DNA of 33,968 nucleotides. Source: an uncultured Mycoplasmatota bacterium. Its GTDB lineage: Bacteria; Bacillota_I; Bacilli_A; RF39; UBA660. Shown here one piece after another: positions 22,593 through 30,483 of this stretch. The notes beneath the pieces were generated by a model, which was not told where the DNA came from, ran no database searches, and worked only from the letters and a program-made list of their open reading frames with translations. The position numbers and the translations under genes are program-made. Within the stretch, counting starts at the first letter, position 1; each line of letters opens with the position of its first letter. The stretch is taken from contig CAMBYP010000008.1 in NCBI GenBank assembly GCA_945872435.1, forward strand, positions 1 to 33,968, written 5' to 3'.

Positions 22593-23858
22593 TTATTGTT
22601 GTTTTGTTTCTATTTTTGATTTTTGTAATATTTTTTGTTTTTCTCCCAATTTCATTGTTTCTTGGTAAGTATGTTTTCCATTTTCTAAAACGGTATCATT
22701 TCCAATTACAATACCTTCTCCTTCTTTCATTTTTTCAATTGTATCTTGATTTAAAGAGAAAGTATATGGCTTTTCAATTTGCTTTCCATTTTGATCTACT
22801 ATTTTTGACTTAGTAGGTTCAAATAAAATTGGGTTTACTTCTTCGGGATTACAAACAATAAATTCTTCCGTTTTTTCTTTATCATCTTGAGATTTTGCTT
22901 TAATTAAATGAGAATCAATCTTCAGCATTTTTAAAATATTATGTGAAATGCTAACAATTTCATTATGTGATAATGTATTTTGATGTTCTTTACCAAATCG
23001 TGATAATACTTCCATAGCACGTGTTGGTAAATTAGCAGAGGTTGCATGATATGATTCGATTTGAGAGAGTATCATAGGGTAATACATATTGAAATTCCCT
23101 TGATTGATAAATTGTTTTGAACCTTGATATGAATCATTTTGAAATGTTGATTGTTCTTCTTTATTGGTAGTTAACTCTTGAATTTTTTTCTCTGCGAATT
23201 TATTCATACGGTTCATTTGTAATTCGTTGGTATCTGTTTTCATAAGTGATACTTTTTTGATAATATTATCTATGTTTTTTGAAAAGCTTTCAAATAATTG
23301 ATTATAATTTTCGCTAATTTTATTTAAATAATCTTGTGAACATAGATTTAGTTTCTTTTCAATAGATTTGAAGTTAATATGTTCACTTCCTTTTCTTTTT
23401 CTAGCATTTTCAATGATGGTATAAACCCCATCATCACAAAATAGTTCTTGTTTTTTTTCACATACTCTTTTTAAACGTGTGTTTATATTTTGCTTTGTTT
23501 CGTTTACACCATTTTCAATAGTTTCAACTGTTTTAGCTGTTTGATCGAAATTCGGTTTGTCGACTTGACTGCTTAAAGTATCAGGTAATGTCTTAAGATA
23601 TGCTTCCATATCTTTACAACATGAAAATAGTTCTTGGTTTGTATGCTCAACATGATCTTCATGGCTTGTATTAAAAATTTTAGAAATTTCAGTAAAAGGA
23701 ATTGATAAATTATTGTCATTTAGCAATGTATAAATTTGTTGAGAGTATTCAAAAGAACGTAATAGATTATTTTTAGTTAATTCATGAAATAAATGTTCTG
23801 CAGTTAAATTAATATTGACTGCATTTTGTAATTCATAAATTGCCCCTACATTAGCCAT
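22593..23858 (-). CDS. Unknown helical cytoplasmic protein, 421 aa
   Basis: I do not recognise this protein. It has no signal peptide and no membrane segment. Residues about 1-300 look almost wholly helical and rich in Lys, Glu, Asn and Gln, with coiled-coil-like stretches around 95-240 and scattered cysteines (a CC pair near residue 56 and four more further on). Residues about 330-421 look like a small beta-containing domain ending in a charged tail. AGAGGTG upstream selects ATG 23858 over an open frame to 23936. An extended -10 promoter precedes it, divergent from the FemX cluster promoter. The next gene, rpiB, is 9 bases away upstream of nothing shared in function. No repeats or catalytic motif are evident; a structural or scaffold role is a guess. 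Confidence 0.7.
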   Translation of the reverse strand: MANVGAIYELQNAVNINLTAEHLFHELTKNNLLRSFEYSQQIYTLLNDNNLSIPFTEISKIFNTSHEDHVEHTNQELFSCCKDMEAYLKTLPDTLSSQVDKPNFDQTAKTVETIENGVNETKQNINTRLKRVCEKKQELFCDDGVYTIIENARKRKGSEHINFKSIEKKLNLCSQDYLNKISENYNQLFESFSKNIDNIIKKVSLMKTDTNELQMNRMNKFAEKKIQELTTNKEEQSTFQNDSYQGSKQFINQGNFNMYYPMILSQIESYHATSANLPTRAMEVLSRFGKEHQNTLSHNEIVSISHNILKMLKIDSHLIKAKSQDDKEKTEEFIVCNPEEVNPILFEPTKSKIVDQNGKQIEKPYTFSLNQDTIEKMKEGEGIVIGNDTVLENGKHTYQETMKLGEKQKILQKSKIETKQQ

Positions 23859-23891
23859 AATAACACCTCTTACTTTCCAAATTCTATCAAT

Positions 23892-23900
23892 AGTATAGCA
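23892..23900 (-). promoter_or_regulatory. Extended -10 promoter of the unknown 421-aa gene
   Basis: On the minus strand, TGC then TATACT (complement of 23892-23897). No good -35 is seen at 17 bp. It may also drive rpiB. Confidence 0.5.
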
Positions 23901-23985
23901 CACAATTTTACAAGTATGTGAAAAACTGACAAACATCTAGTCAAGCAATTGTCAATTAAAGACGACTTTGTTTCTTCTACTTTTG

Positions 23986-24014
23986 TTGACTACAAATATA
24001 AAACAAGATATACT
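23986..24014 (+). promoter_or_regulatory. Sigma-A promoter of the FemX cluster
   Basis: TTGACT (23986-23991), a 17-bp spacer, then TATACT (24009-24014), one of the clearest two-box promoters in the window. It probably serves all three FemX genes. Confidence 0.75.
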
Positions 24015-24045
24015 AATAATAATGAAATTTAGAAAGGATGATAAA

Positions 24046-25338
24046 ATGGAATTTGTTCTCTTAACAAACGAAGAATTTACAGCTTTTGAAAAAAATCATC
24101 CATATGGAAGTTTTTATCAAACAATTGGTTGGGGAGAATTAAAAAAAAGAAATGGTTGGCAATATCATTTAGTTGGATTAAAAGATGAAGGAAATGTGGT
24201 TGCAGGAGCAATGTTACTTGAAAAAAAGTTACCACTGGGGCTTTCATTTATATATTCACCACGTGGTTTTTTAATCGATTATTTGGATTATGACCTATTA
24301 GCTAAATTTACTTCTGAAATAAAGAAATTTGGAAAAAAACATCATGCAATATTTGTTAAAATTGATCCATATGTACAATTACAAGAAAGAGATTTAGATG
24401 GCAATATTGTTGAAAATGGTTTTAATAATGAAAAAGCAATTTTTAATTTGAAAAAACTAGGTTATCATCATAATGGTTATACAATGAATATGGAAGACTT
24501 ACAACCACGTTTTGCTTTCGCCCTTAATTTAGAAGGAAAAAGTATAGATGATATTATGAAAGATATGGAGTCAAAAACACGACAATTAATTCATAAAAAT
24601 GAGAAGACAGGAATTATAACACGTGAAATAAAGATAGATGAAATTGATAAATTTAAAAGTATTATGCAACATACTGCAGATCGTAGAGGATTTATTGATA
24701 GACCTCTTAGTTATTATAAAAATATGTTAACAGATTTAAAAGACGGTGCCAAAATCATTATTGCTGAAATTAATTTGGAAGATTATACAAATCGTTTAAA
24801 GAAGGAAATTGATTCTTCTAAAAAAATAATAGAAGAAAAAGAAGCTGCTTTAAATGATCCTAGTAAAAAAATAAATCCGGATAAAACAAGAAAAAAAATA
24901 GAACAAGAACAGGCCAATATAAAACGTATTAGCAAAAAATTAAGTGAAGGAGAAAAATTATTACAAGAGCATGGAAAAATGTTAACACTTGGAGGAATTA
25001 TTTTTATGCTTCACAGCAATGAAATTTTGTCATTATTTGGTGGCTCTTATGAAGAATATAAAGACTTTTTAAGTCCTTATTCTACTTATTTTCATATGAT
25101 TAAATATGGAGTAGAACAAGGATATCATAAATATAATTTTTATGGAATTAGTGGGGATTTTAAAAATAAGAAAAACGAGTTATACGGATTATATGACTTA
25201 AAACGTGGTTTTGGTGGTCATGTAGAAGAATATATAGGAGAATTTGATCTTATTATTAAACCAATTATGAATCATGTTTATCATATTGCTTTTTCACTGT
25301 ATGGTAAGTTAAAAAAGATTAGAAGAAAGAAGGGATAA
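24046..25338 (+). CDS. FemAB-family aminoacyltransferase, first of three (FemX1)
   Basis: FemAB enzymes add amino acids from aminoacyl-tRNA to the peptidoglycan stem peptide, building the interpeptide bridge at the membrane's inner face. The 430-aa protein has two GNAT-like halves. A long charged helical hairpin at about 245-309 is typical of FemA/FemX, where it is thought to contact tRNA. Family-typical pieces are IYSPRGFLIDY, KIDPYVQ and a late YNFYGISGDF plus LKRGFGGHVEEYIGEFDL. The frame is open upstream to 23968, but AGAAAGG at 24031-24037 selects ATG 24046. The N-terminus MEFVLLTNEEF aligns with FemX2, supporting both starts. It lacks a membrane anchor; the basic C-terminus may touch lipid. 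Confidence 0.9.
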   Translation: MEFVLLTNEEFTAFEKNHPYGSFYQTIGWGELKKRNGWQYHLVGLKDEGNVVAGAMLLEKKLPLGLSFIYSPRGFLIDYLDYDLLAKFTSEIKKFGKKHHAIFVKIDPYVQLQERDLDGNIVENGFNNEKAIFNLKKLGYHHNGYTMNMEDLQPRFAFALNLEGKSIDDIMKDMESKTRQLIHKNEKTGIITREIKIDEIDKFKSIMQHTADRRGFIDRPLSYYKNMLTDLKDGAKIIIAEINLEDYTNRLKKEIDSSKKIIEEKEAALNDPSKKINPDKTRKKIEQEQANIKRISKKLSEGEKLLQEHGKMLTLGGIIFMLHSNEILSLFGGSYEEYKDFLSPYSTYFHMIKYGVEQGYHKYNFYGISGDFKNKKNELYGLYDLKRGFGGHVEEYIGEFDLIIKPIMNHVYHIAFSLYGKLKKIRRKKG

Positions 25339-25339
25339 T

Positions 25340-26581
25340 GTGCAATTTTGTGAAATATCTGAAGAGGAATTTCGTGAATTTTTAAATGCTAGTACATTAC
25401 AAACATTTTTACAAACACCTGAAATTGGTAAATTACGAAAAAAAGGTGGTTGGAATGTAGATTATGTTGGAGTAAAACAAGATAAAAAATTAGTGGCTGC
25501 AACTATGTTAGTAAGCAAAAAAAATTTTATGAATTCTTATGAATTTTATACTTCACGTGGACCATTAATTGATTTTCATAATAAAGATTTAGTTACATTT
25601 TTCTTTCGTCAATTAAAAAAATATGTTCAAAAGAAAAAAGGATATATATTAAGAATTGATCCTTATTTAATATACCATGAGCGAGATATTGATGGTAATG
25701 TTGTCGAAGATGGAGTAAATAATGAAAGTGTTGTTCAATTATTAAAACGATTAGGTTTTAAAAGAAAAGAATCACCAGAACAAGTACAGTATATGTTTTC
25801 TATTGATTTGGGAAAACCAAATGAAGAAATTTTTCAATCTTTTCGTTCTAATGTAAGAAATTATATTAGAAAAACAGAAAAAATGGGGATTGTTGTAAAA
25901 GAACTTACAAAAGGAGAATTACCATCATTAAAAAAAATTACTGAGGAAACAGGTAAACGAAAAGGTTTTGTCGATAAATCACTTACTTACTATGAAGATA
26001 TGTATGATTTATTTCATCCACGTGGTGAAATTAGATATTTATTAGCTACAATTTATTTAGATGATTATTTAGATAAATTAAGGAAAGAACTAAAGGAATA
26101 TGAAACACGATTAGAAAATACAGAAGATGTTCATTCTAAAAAGGGACTTAGAAAATCTCTTTCAATTAATATAGAAAATACAAAAAAGAGAATTGAAGAA
26201 ACAGAAAATTTAATGAAAGAACATGGTAGTCAATTGGATTTATCAGCAGCAATGTTTATGATGACTGGACATGAAGTAATTTACTTATTTAGTGGAAATT
26301 ATGATGAATATATGAAATTTAATGCCCAATACGCAATTCAATGGAATATGATCAAATATGCAAATGAACATGGATTTGATAAATATAATTTTTATGGAAT
26401 TAGTGGCAATTTTGATGAAACAGATTCTGAGTATGGTGTATATGAATTTAAAAGAGGCTTTTCTGGATATGTTGAAGAATTAATTGGAGAATTCCAATTA
26501 CCAGTAAATCAAAAAATTTATACAACATTTAATGTAATTAATAATACAAAACGTTTAATTAAAAGATGCATAGGGAGGTAA
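25340..26581 (+). CDS. FemAB-family aminoacyltransferase, second of three (FemX2)
   Basis: The 413-aa paralogue starts at GTG 25340, two bases after the FemX1 stop. AAGGGA just upstream and the alignment of MQFCEISEEEF with FemX1 MEFVLLTNEEF support this start. It shares TSRGPLIDF, RIDPYL, a helical arm at about 240-294 and YNFYGISGNF with FemX1. The halves are clearly related but well diverged at protein level, so duplication is old. Sequential Fem enzymes usually add successive bridge residues, so FemX1 and FemX2 may add different positions or amino acids (inference). Confidence 0.9.
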   Translation: MQFCEISEEEFREFLNASTLQTFLQTPEIGKLRKKGGWNVDYVGVKQDKKLVAATMLVSKKNFMNSYEFYTSRGPLIDFHNKDLVTFFFRQLKKYVQKKKGYILRIDPYLIYHERDIDGNVVEDGVNNESVVQLLKRLGFKRKESPEQVQYMFSIDLGKPNEEIFQSFRSNVRNYIRKTEKMGIVVKELTKGELPSLKKITEETGKRKGFVDKSLTYYEDMYDLFHPRGEIRYLLATIYLDDYLDKLRKELKEYETRLENTEDVHSKKGLRKSLSINIENTKKRIEETENLMKEHGSQLDLSAAMFMMTGHEVIYLFSGNYDEYMKFNAQYAIQWNMIKYANEHGFDKYNFYGISGNFDETDSEYGVYEFKRGFSGYVEELIGEFQLPVNQKIYTTFNVINNTKRLIKRCIGR

Positions 26582-26585
26582 CAAA

Positions 26586-27809
26586 ATGAAGTATGAATTC
26601 AAGACTAATGTCAAAAAAACAGAATATGATGAATTTGTAAAAAAAGCTTCTACCCTTTCTTTTATGCAGGAATATAATTGGGCTTTTGTAAAAGAAGAAT
26701 GGAATCATTTTCATTGTGGTTTATATAAAGATAAAAAATTAGTAGCAACTGCCCTTGTTTTAAAAAGAAAATTACCATTAGGAATTTCTTTGATGTATAT
26801 TCCAAGAGGAATTTTAGTAGATTATAAAAATAAAGAAATATTGGAAATTTTCACAAAAAAATTACGAGAGTTAGCAAAACAAGAACACGCCTATGTTGTA
26901 AAAATTGATCCAAATTTTTGCTATAGAGAATATTCAATAAAAGAAATAGAAAAACAAGAAAAAGTTGATATTCCCCTATATTATTCAAATGATTATGAAC
27001 TAAAACATAAAAATATTTTATCTTGTGGTTATCATTTTAAAGGATATACGAAATCAATTCAAGATACATTACAACCAAGATACCACATGTATATCCCATT
27101 AATAAATAAAGATCATAATTTTTTAACAGAGTCTGAAATAAAAACAAGTTTTAAAAAACGTATTCGAAGTTACATAGGAAATTATCATGAAAAAAGAGGT
27201 GTAACTTATTTTCATACAAGTGATCCAAAATATTTAGATATGTTTATGGAAGTTATCACACAAACAGAAAAAAGACAAAATATTCGTCTTAGAAATAAGT
27301 CATATTTTAAAAAAATGATGGAACAATATAAAGGAGAAGCATATTTGTTTTTTGGAATGTTAAATTTAGAAACATATTTACAGTTTTTGAAGAATAATAA
27401 CGGCAAAGAAGAAGAAATAAAAGAAGTAGAAAATTTACAAACAGATGGGCAAAAAGAAATTGTGTTATCTGCTGCATTTGTCATTATTCCACAAAATGAA
27501 GGACTTCGTACTAGTGAATATTTATATGCTGGTAATCATTTATTGTTTACAAAATTAAATGTTTCTGTGGGATTAGTTTATGAAATTTGTAAATATTCTT
27601 TAGAACAAGGTTGTAGTTACTGTAACCTAGGAGGAATTAATGGAACTTTTGATGATCATTTAACTCCATTTAAATCAAGATTTAATGCTATTGTATTTGA
27701 ATTTGCTGGAGAATATGATTTAATTGTTCAACCAATTCGATATCATATTTATGAATTTTGTATGCCTATATTAAAGAAGATATATCGTTTCCTTCGTAGA
27801 AAAAAATAA
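26586..27809 (+). CDS. FemAB-family aminoacyltransferase, third of three, with a short arm (FemX3)
   Basis: The 407-aa paralogue follows FemX2 by four bases with a strong GGGAGG Shine-Dalgarno. It keeps YIPRGILVDY, KIDPNF, the central QPRYHMYIPL strand and a late YCNLGGINGTF with FEFAGEYDL. The central helical arm is cut to about 30 residues (about 260-288) against about 55-65 in its neighbours, and an insertion lies near residues 115-140 after KIDPNF. It is the most divergent of the three and may recognise a different acceptor or tRNA. Its stop is followed by the promoter of a WecA-type gene. Confidence 0.88.
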   Translation: MKYEFKTNVKKTEYDEFVKKASTLSFMQEYNWAFVKEEWNHFHCGLYKDKKLVATALVLKRKLPLGISLMYIPRGILVDYKNKEILEIFTKKLRELAKQEHAYVVKIDPNFCYREYSIKEIEKQEKVDIPLYYSNDYELKHKNILSCGYHFKGYTKSIQDTLQPRYHMYIPLINKDHNFLTESEIKTSFKKRIRSYIGNYHEKRGVTYFHTSDPKYLDMFMEVITQTEKRQNIRLRNKSYFKKMMEQYKGEAYLFFGMLNLETYLQFLKNNNGKEEEIKEVENLQTDGQKEIVLSAAFVIIPQNEGLRTSEYLYAGNHLLFTKLNVSVGLVYEICKYSLEQGCSYCNLGGINGTFDDHLTPFKSRFNAIVFEFAGEYDLIVQPIRYHIYEFCMPILKKIYRFLRRKK

Positions 27810-27834
27810 AATAGTAGCAAATATAACAAATATT

Positions 27835-27843
27835 TGATAAAAT
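27835..27843 (+). promoter_or_regulatory. Extended -10 promoter of the WecA/TagO-like gene
   Basis: TGA (27835-27837) and TAAAAT (27838-27843), with GGTGGT at 27850-27855 and ATG 27862. The predicted leader is about 12 nt. Confidence 0.5.
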
Positions 27844-27861
27844 GAAATTGGTGGTATGCAT

Positions 27862-29037
27862 ATGAGTTATGAAATTATCAGAAGAGTATTTTTAATGCTA
27901 GGAACAACATTCTTTTTTTCACTAGGAATTACTCCAATTGTGAAAATGATAGCAAAACATGTAGGAGCACTAGATATTCCAAATGAAAGAAAAGTACATA
28001 AAGTGCCAATGCCAAGGCTAGGTGGCCTATCAATCTTTTTTGGATTTTTGTTAGGATATATGTTGTTTGGAGAACAAAGTGTAGTGATGAATTCTGTTTT
28101 GATAGCAAGTTTTGTTGTAATTTTAATTGGTGTATTTGATGATATTAAGCCATTACGTGCTTTGGTTAAATTTATTGGCCAATTGGCAGCAGCATGTATT
28201 ATTGTATTTTATGGAAATATTATTTTGCAAGATGTAAGTGCATTTGGAATTTATATTGATTTTGGATGTTTTGCAATTCCATTTACAATTTTCTTTATAT
28301 TAGGATGTATTAACTGTATGAATTTAATTGATGGATTAGATGGTCTAGCTGCTGGTATTTCTAGTATATATTTTGCAACAGTTGGAATTATTGCAATTAT
28401 GCAAGGAAAATTTGGATTAGATTTCCTATTAACATTTATTATGTTAGGTTCTACTTTAGGATTTTTAGTACACAATTTTAATCCTGCTACTATTTTTATG
28501 GGAGATAGTGGTTCTATGTTTTTAGGATTAATTATTTCTGTAATTGCATTGTTAGGATTTAAAAATGTTACTATGACATCTTTAATTATCCCATTACTTC
28601 TTTTAGCAATACCAATTTTAGATACAGTATTTGCCATTATAAGAAGAACTTTAAAAGGTGAAAAAATATCTACTCCTGATAAATATCATATTCATCATCA
28701 ATTATTAAAACGTAATTTATCTCAAAAACAGACAGTACTATCTATTTATGTAATTAATATATTATTTGCCTTTGCTTCAATTGTTTATGTCTTAAAAGAT
28801 GCAAAATTAGGATATATTATTTATGGAATTCTTTTAGCAATTGTACTTATATTTGTTTTAACAACAGATGTTGTTTATGATAGTTCTAGTTTAAGAGATA
28901 AAATAAAGAAAAAGATTCTTCATAAAGAAGAACCAAACGAAAATAAAAAAGAGAAACCAAAAACAAAAGAAACAACAAAAAAACAAATAACTAAAACAAT
29001 TCCAAAGAAAAAGAAGAATAAAACAAAGAAGAAATAA
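27862..29037 (+). CDS. WecA/TagO-type undecaprenyl-phosphate sugar-1-phosphate transferase
   Basis: This enzyme class moves HexNAc-1-phosphate from a UDP-sugar to undecaprenyl phosphate, starting teichoic acid or polysaccharide synthesis. The 391-aa protein has about ten membrane helices. Catalytic motifs are Asp93-Asp94 (FDDIKPLR), NLIDGLDGLAAG from residue 154, GDSGSMFLG from 214, and His276-x-His278-His279 (HIHHQLL), the last typical of the WecA/TagO group rather than MraY. GGTGGT selects ATG 27862 over ATG 27856. The last 45 or so residues form a very Lys-rich cytoplasmic tail absent from typical TagO. Its stop lies in a terminator loop. Position after FemX genes suggests an envelope cluster. 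Teichoic acid use is not proven here. Confidence 0.92.
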   Translation: MSYEIIRRVFLMLGTTFFFSLGITPIVKMIAKHVGALDIPNERKVHKVPMPRLGGLSIFFGFLLGYMLFGEQSVVMNSVLIASFVVILIGVFDDIKPLRALVKFIGQLAAACIIVFYGNIILQDVSAFGIYIDFGCFAIPFTIFFILGCINCMNLIDGLDGLAAGISSIYFATVGIIAIMQGKFGLDFLLTFIMLGSTLGFLVHNFNPATIFMGDSGSMFLGLIISVIALLGFKNVTMTSLIIPLLLLAIPILDTVFAIIRRTLKGEKISTPDKYHIHHQLLKRNLSQKQTVLSIYVINILFAFASIVYVLKDAKLGYIIYGILLAIVLIFVLTTDVVYDSSSLRDKIKKKILHKEEPNENKKEKPKTKETTKKQITKTIPKKKKNKTKKK

Positions 29038-29049
29038 TCTTCTTTTTTT
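29025..29049 (+). terminator. Terminator with the WecA-like stop codon in its loop
   Basis: An 8-bp stem (29025-29032 with 29038-29045) has a 5-nt loop containing TAA (29035-29037), followed by a T run to 29049. Confidence 0.85.
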
Positions 29050-29077
29050 GTTTATAAATAATAAAAAAAACCATAAT
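29048..29077 (+). promoter_or_regulatory. Candidate promoter of the YetF-like gene
   Basis: TTGTTT (29048-29053), an 18-bp spacer, then CATAAT (29072-29077). GGTGAT is at 29085-29090 and the ATG at 29094. The -35 overlaps the preceding terminator's T run. Confidence 0.45.
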
Positions 29078-29093
29078 AATATTAGGTGATAAT

Positions 29094-29831
29094 ATGTTTG
29101 AAAATATTTTAAATGTAAATGGAATGGAATTATTAGATGTAACTTTACGAGCATTTATTTCTTTAATTACTTTATTTCTAATTACTAAAATGTTAGGTAA
29201 AAGACAAGTATCTCAACTTAGTTTATTTGATTATGTAATAGGAATTAGTATTGGAAATTTTGCTGCTGAAATGACAATCAATTTAGAATCAGATTATTTG
29301 CATGGTATTTTAGCAGTAGTAATATTTGGTTTTGTTGCTTACTTTGTTAGCATTCTAACTATGAAGAGTATTCATTTACGAAGGTATTTCATGGGAGTGC
29401 CAACAATACTAATTCAAGATGGGAAATTATTAGAAAAAAACATGAAAAAAATTAAATATGATATGAATGATTTGTTAGAACAATGTAGGATTAATGGATA
29501 TTTTGATTTAAGCGAAATTAAATATGCTTTGATGGAAGCCAATGGAACTCTTAGTATTTTACCTTTTGAAAAAGAAAGACCTTTAAAAGTAAAAGATATG
29601 AATATTAATCCAAAGATGGAAGGATTATGTGCTAATGTTGTGATAGATGGAAAGATAATGAAAAATAACTTGAAAAATTGTAATAAAACAGAAGAATGGT
29701 TACAAAAAGAATTGAAATTAAGAGGCTATATTCATTTAGATGATATTCTATTAGTAACATTAGATGTGAATGAAAAATTACAAATTTATGAGAAGAACTT
29801 GAATGAAACAATTAAAAATGTTTTAGAATAA
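29094..29831 (+). CDS. DUF421 (YetF-like) membrane protein
   Basis: The 245-aa protein has three membrane helices in residues about 8-85, followed by a soluble domain. The family segment KMLGKRQVSQLSLFDYVIGI (about 33-52) is clear. After the helices come VPTILIQDGKL and a region with RINGYFDLSEIKYALMEANG, typical of DUF421 proteins such as YetF and YdfR. Spore-former members (YetF and relatives) have been linked to germination and envelope functions, but the biochemical role is not settled. GGTGAT sets the start. A second, weaker repeat of the soluble motif (LRGYIHLDDILLVTLDVN) occurs near the C-terminus, as expected for the family. Confidence 0.85.
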   Translation: MFENILNVNGMELLDVTLRAFISLITLFLITKMLGKRQVSQLSLFDYVIGISIGNFAAEMTINLESDYLHGILAVVIFGFVAYFVSILTMKSIHLRRYFMGVPTILIQDGKLLEKNMKKIKYDMNDLLEQCRINGYFDLSEIKYALMEANGTLSILPFEKERPLKVKDMNINPKMEGLCANVVIDGKIMKNNLKNCNKTEEWLQKELKLRGYIHLDDILLVTLDVNEKLQIYEKNLNETIKNVLE

Positions 29832-29882
29832 TGTCAAATAAATGTATTTATTAAAAAGATCGTAGTAAATTTATGAAATATT

Positions 29883-29891
29883 TGATATTAT
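29883..29891 (+). promoter_or_regulatory. Extended -10 promoter of the Nudix gene
   Basis: TGA (29883-29885) and TATTAT (29886-29891), with GGTGAT at 29899-29904 and ATG 29908, giving a predicted leader of about 10 nt. Confidence 0.55.
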
Positions 29892-29907
29892 GATATGTGG
29901 TGATAGT

Positions 29908-30363
29908 ATGCAAGAATCAATGAATAGACAATTTTGTGCATCGGTTTTTATTATTAATCCAGAAAATTTAAAGATTTTATTAGTTCATCATAAAAAATTT
30001 CGTAAATGGGTGCAACCTGGTGGACATATTGAAGCTGGTGAAGTTCCAGAAGAGACAGCGGTAAGAGAAGTATTTGAAGAAACTGGTATGAAAGTAAAAT
30101 TATTAGGAGAACATTTTCCAAGAGAAAATGATTTTATTAAACCTATGGGAATTCAATGTAATCGTAATTTATTAGGAGAAATTCATATTGATATTTTATA
30201 TGCCGGAATTCCAAAAGATTCTGTTGATGTGAAAATTAATACAGATGAAAATGATGGAGTGAATTGGTTTTCTAGAGAAGAATTAGAACATTTAAATGTT
30301 TTTCCTGATATATTAATTACAATGGATCATATATTAAAGACATACTTTAATCAAGAAGCATAA
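29908..30363 (+). CDS. Nudix hydrolase
   Basis: The 151-aa protein carries a complete Nudix box (G-x5-E-x7-R-E-U-x-E-E-x-G-U) starting with GHIEAGE near residue 40 and ending EETGM, with the metal-binding glutamates present. WVQPGGH just before the box is typical of a branch of small Firmicutes Nudix proteins. Substrate cannot be told; nucleoside diphosphate derivatives are the usual class. An open frame begins at 29890, but GGTGAT at 29899-29904 selects ATG 29908. Its last codons and stop form the terminator. It is a single-gene unit. Confidence 0.88.
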   Translation: MQESMNRQFCASVFIINPENLKILLVHHKKFRKWVQPGGHIEAGEVPEETAVREVFEETGMKVKLLGEHFPRENDFIKPMGIQCNRNLLGEIHIDILYAGIPKDSVDVKINTDENDGVNWFSREELEHLNVFPDILITMDHILKTYFNQEA

Positions 30364-30376
30364 TGCTTCTTTTTTT
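30353..30376 (+). terminator. Terminator with the Nudix stop codon as its loop
   Basis: An 8-bp stem (30353-30360 with 30364-30371) encloses a 3-nt loop that is exactly the TAA stop, followed by T residues to 30376. Confidence 0.88.
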
Positions 30377-30426
30377 ATAATTAAAATACAGTATATGTTT
30401 TGTTTTTGGACAATATTAAAAAAATA

Positions 30427-30456
30427 TTTACATCAATATTGAAATTGTGATATAAT
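30427..30456 (+). promoter_or_regulatory. Promoter of typA
   Basis: TTTACA (30427-30432), an 18-bp spacer ending TGA, then TATAAT (30451-30456). An AAGGGAGTG Shine-Dalgarno precedes ATG 30484. Confidence 0.7.
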
Positions 30457-30483
30457 AGCGAGAGCCAAAAAGGGAGTGTATGT

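Noticed and set aside
23968-24045. N-terminal extension of FemX1
   Set aside because: The frame is open but would start upstream of the clear promoter at 23986-24014; AGAAAGG and alignment with FemX2 set the start at 24046.
24046-27809. FemX genes as a recent tandem DNA repeat
   Set aside because: The three proteins are related but nucleotide sequences have diverged and arm lengths differ, so this is an old duplication and not a repeat array.
28251-28637. Long minus-strand open frame opposite the WecA-like gene
   Set aside because: It is antisense to a gene with clear catalytic motifs, has no Shine-Dalgarno, and its protein has no recognisable features. The same applies to frames opposite uvrB, dnaB, ytaF, fba, mbl and typA.
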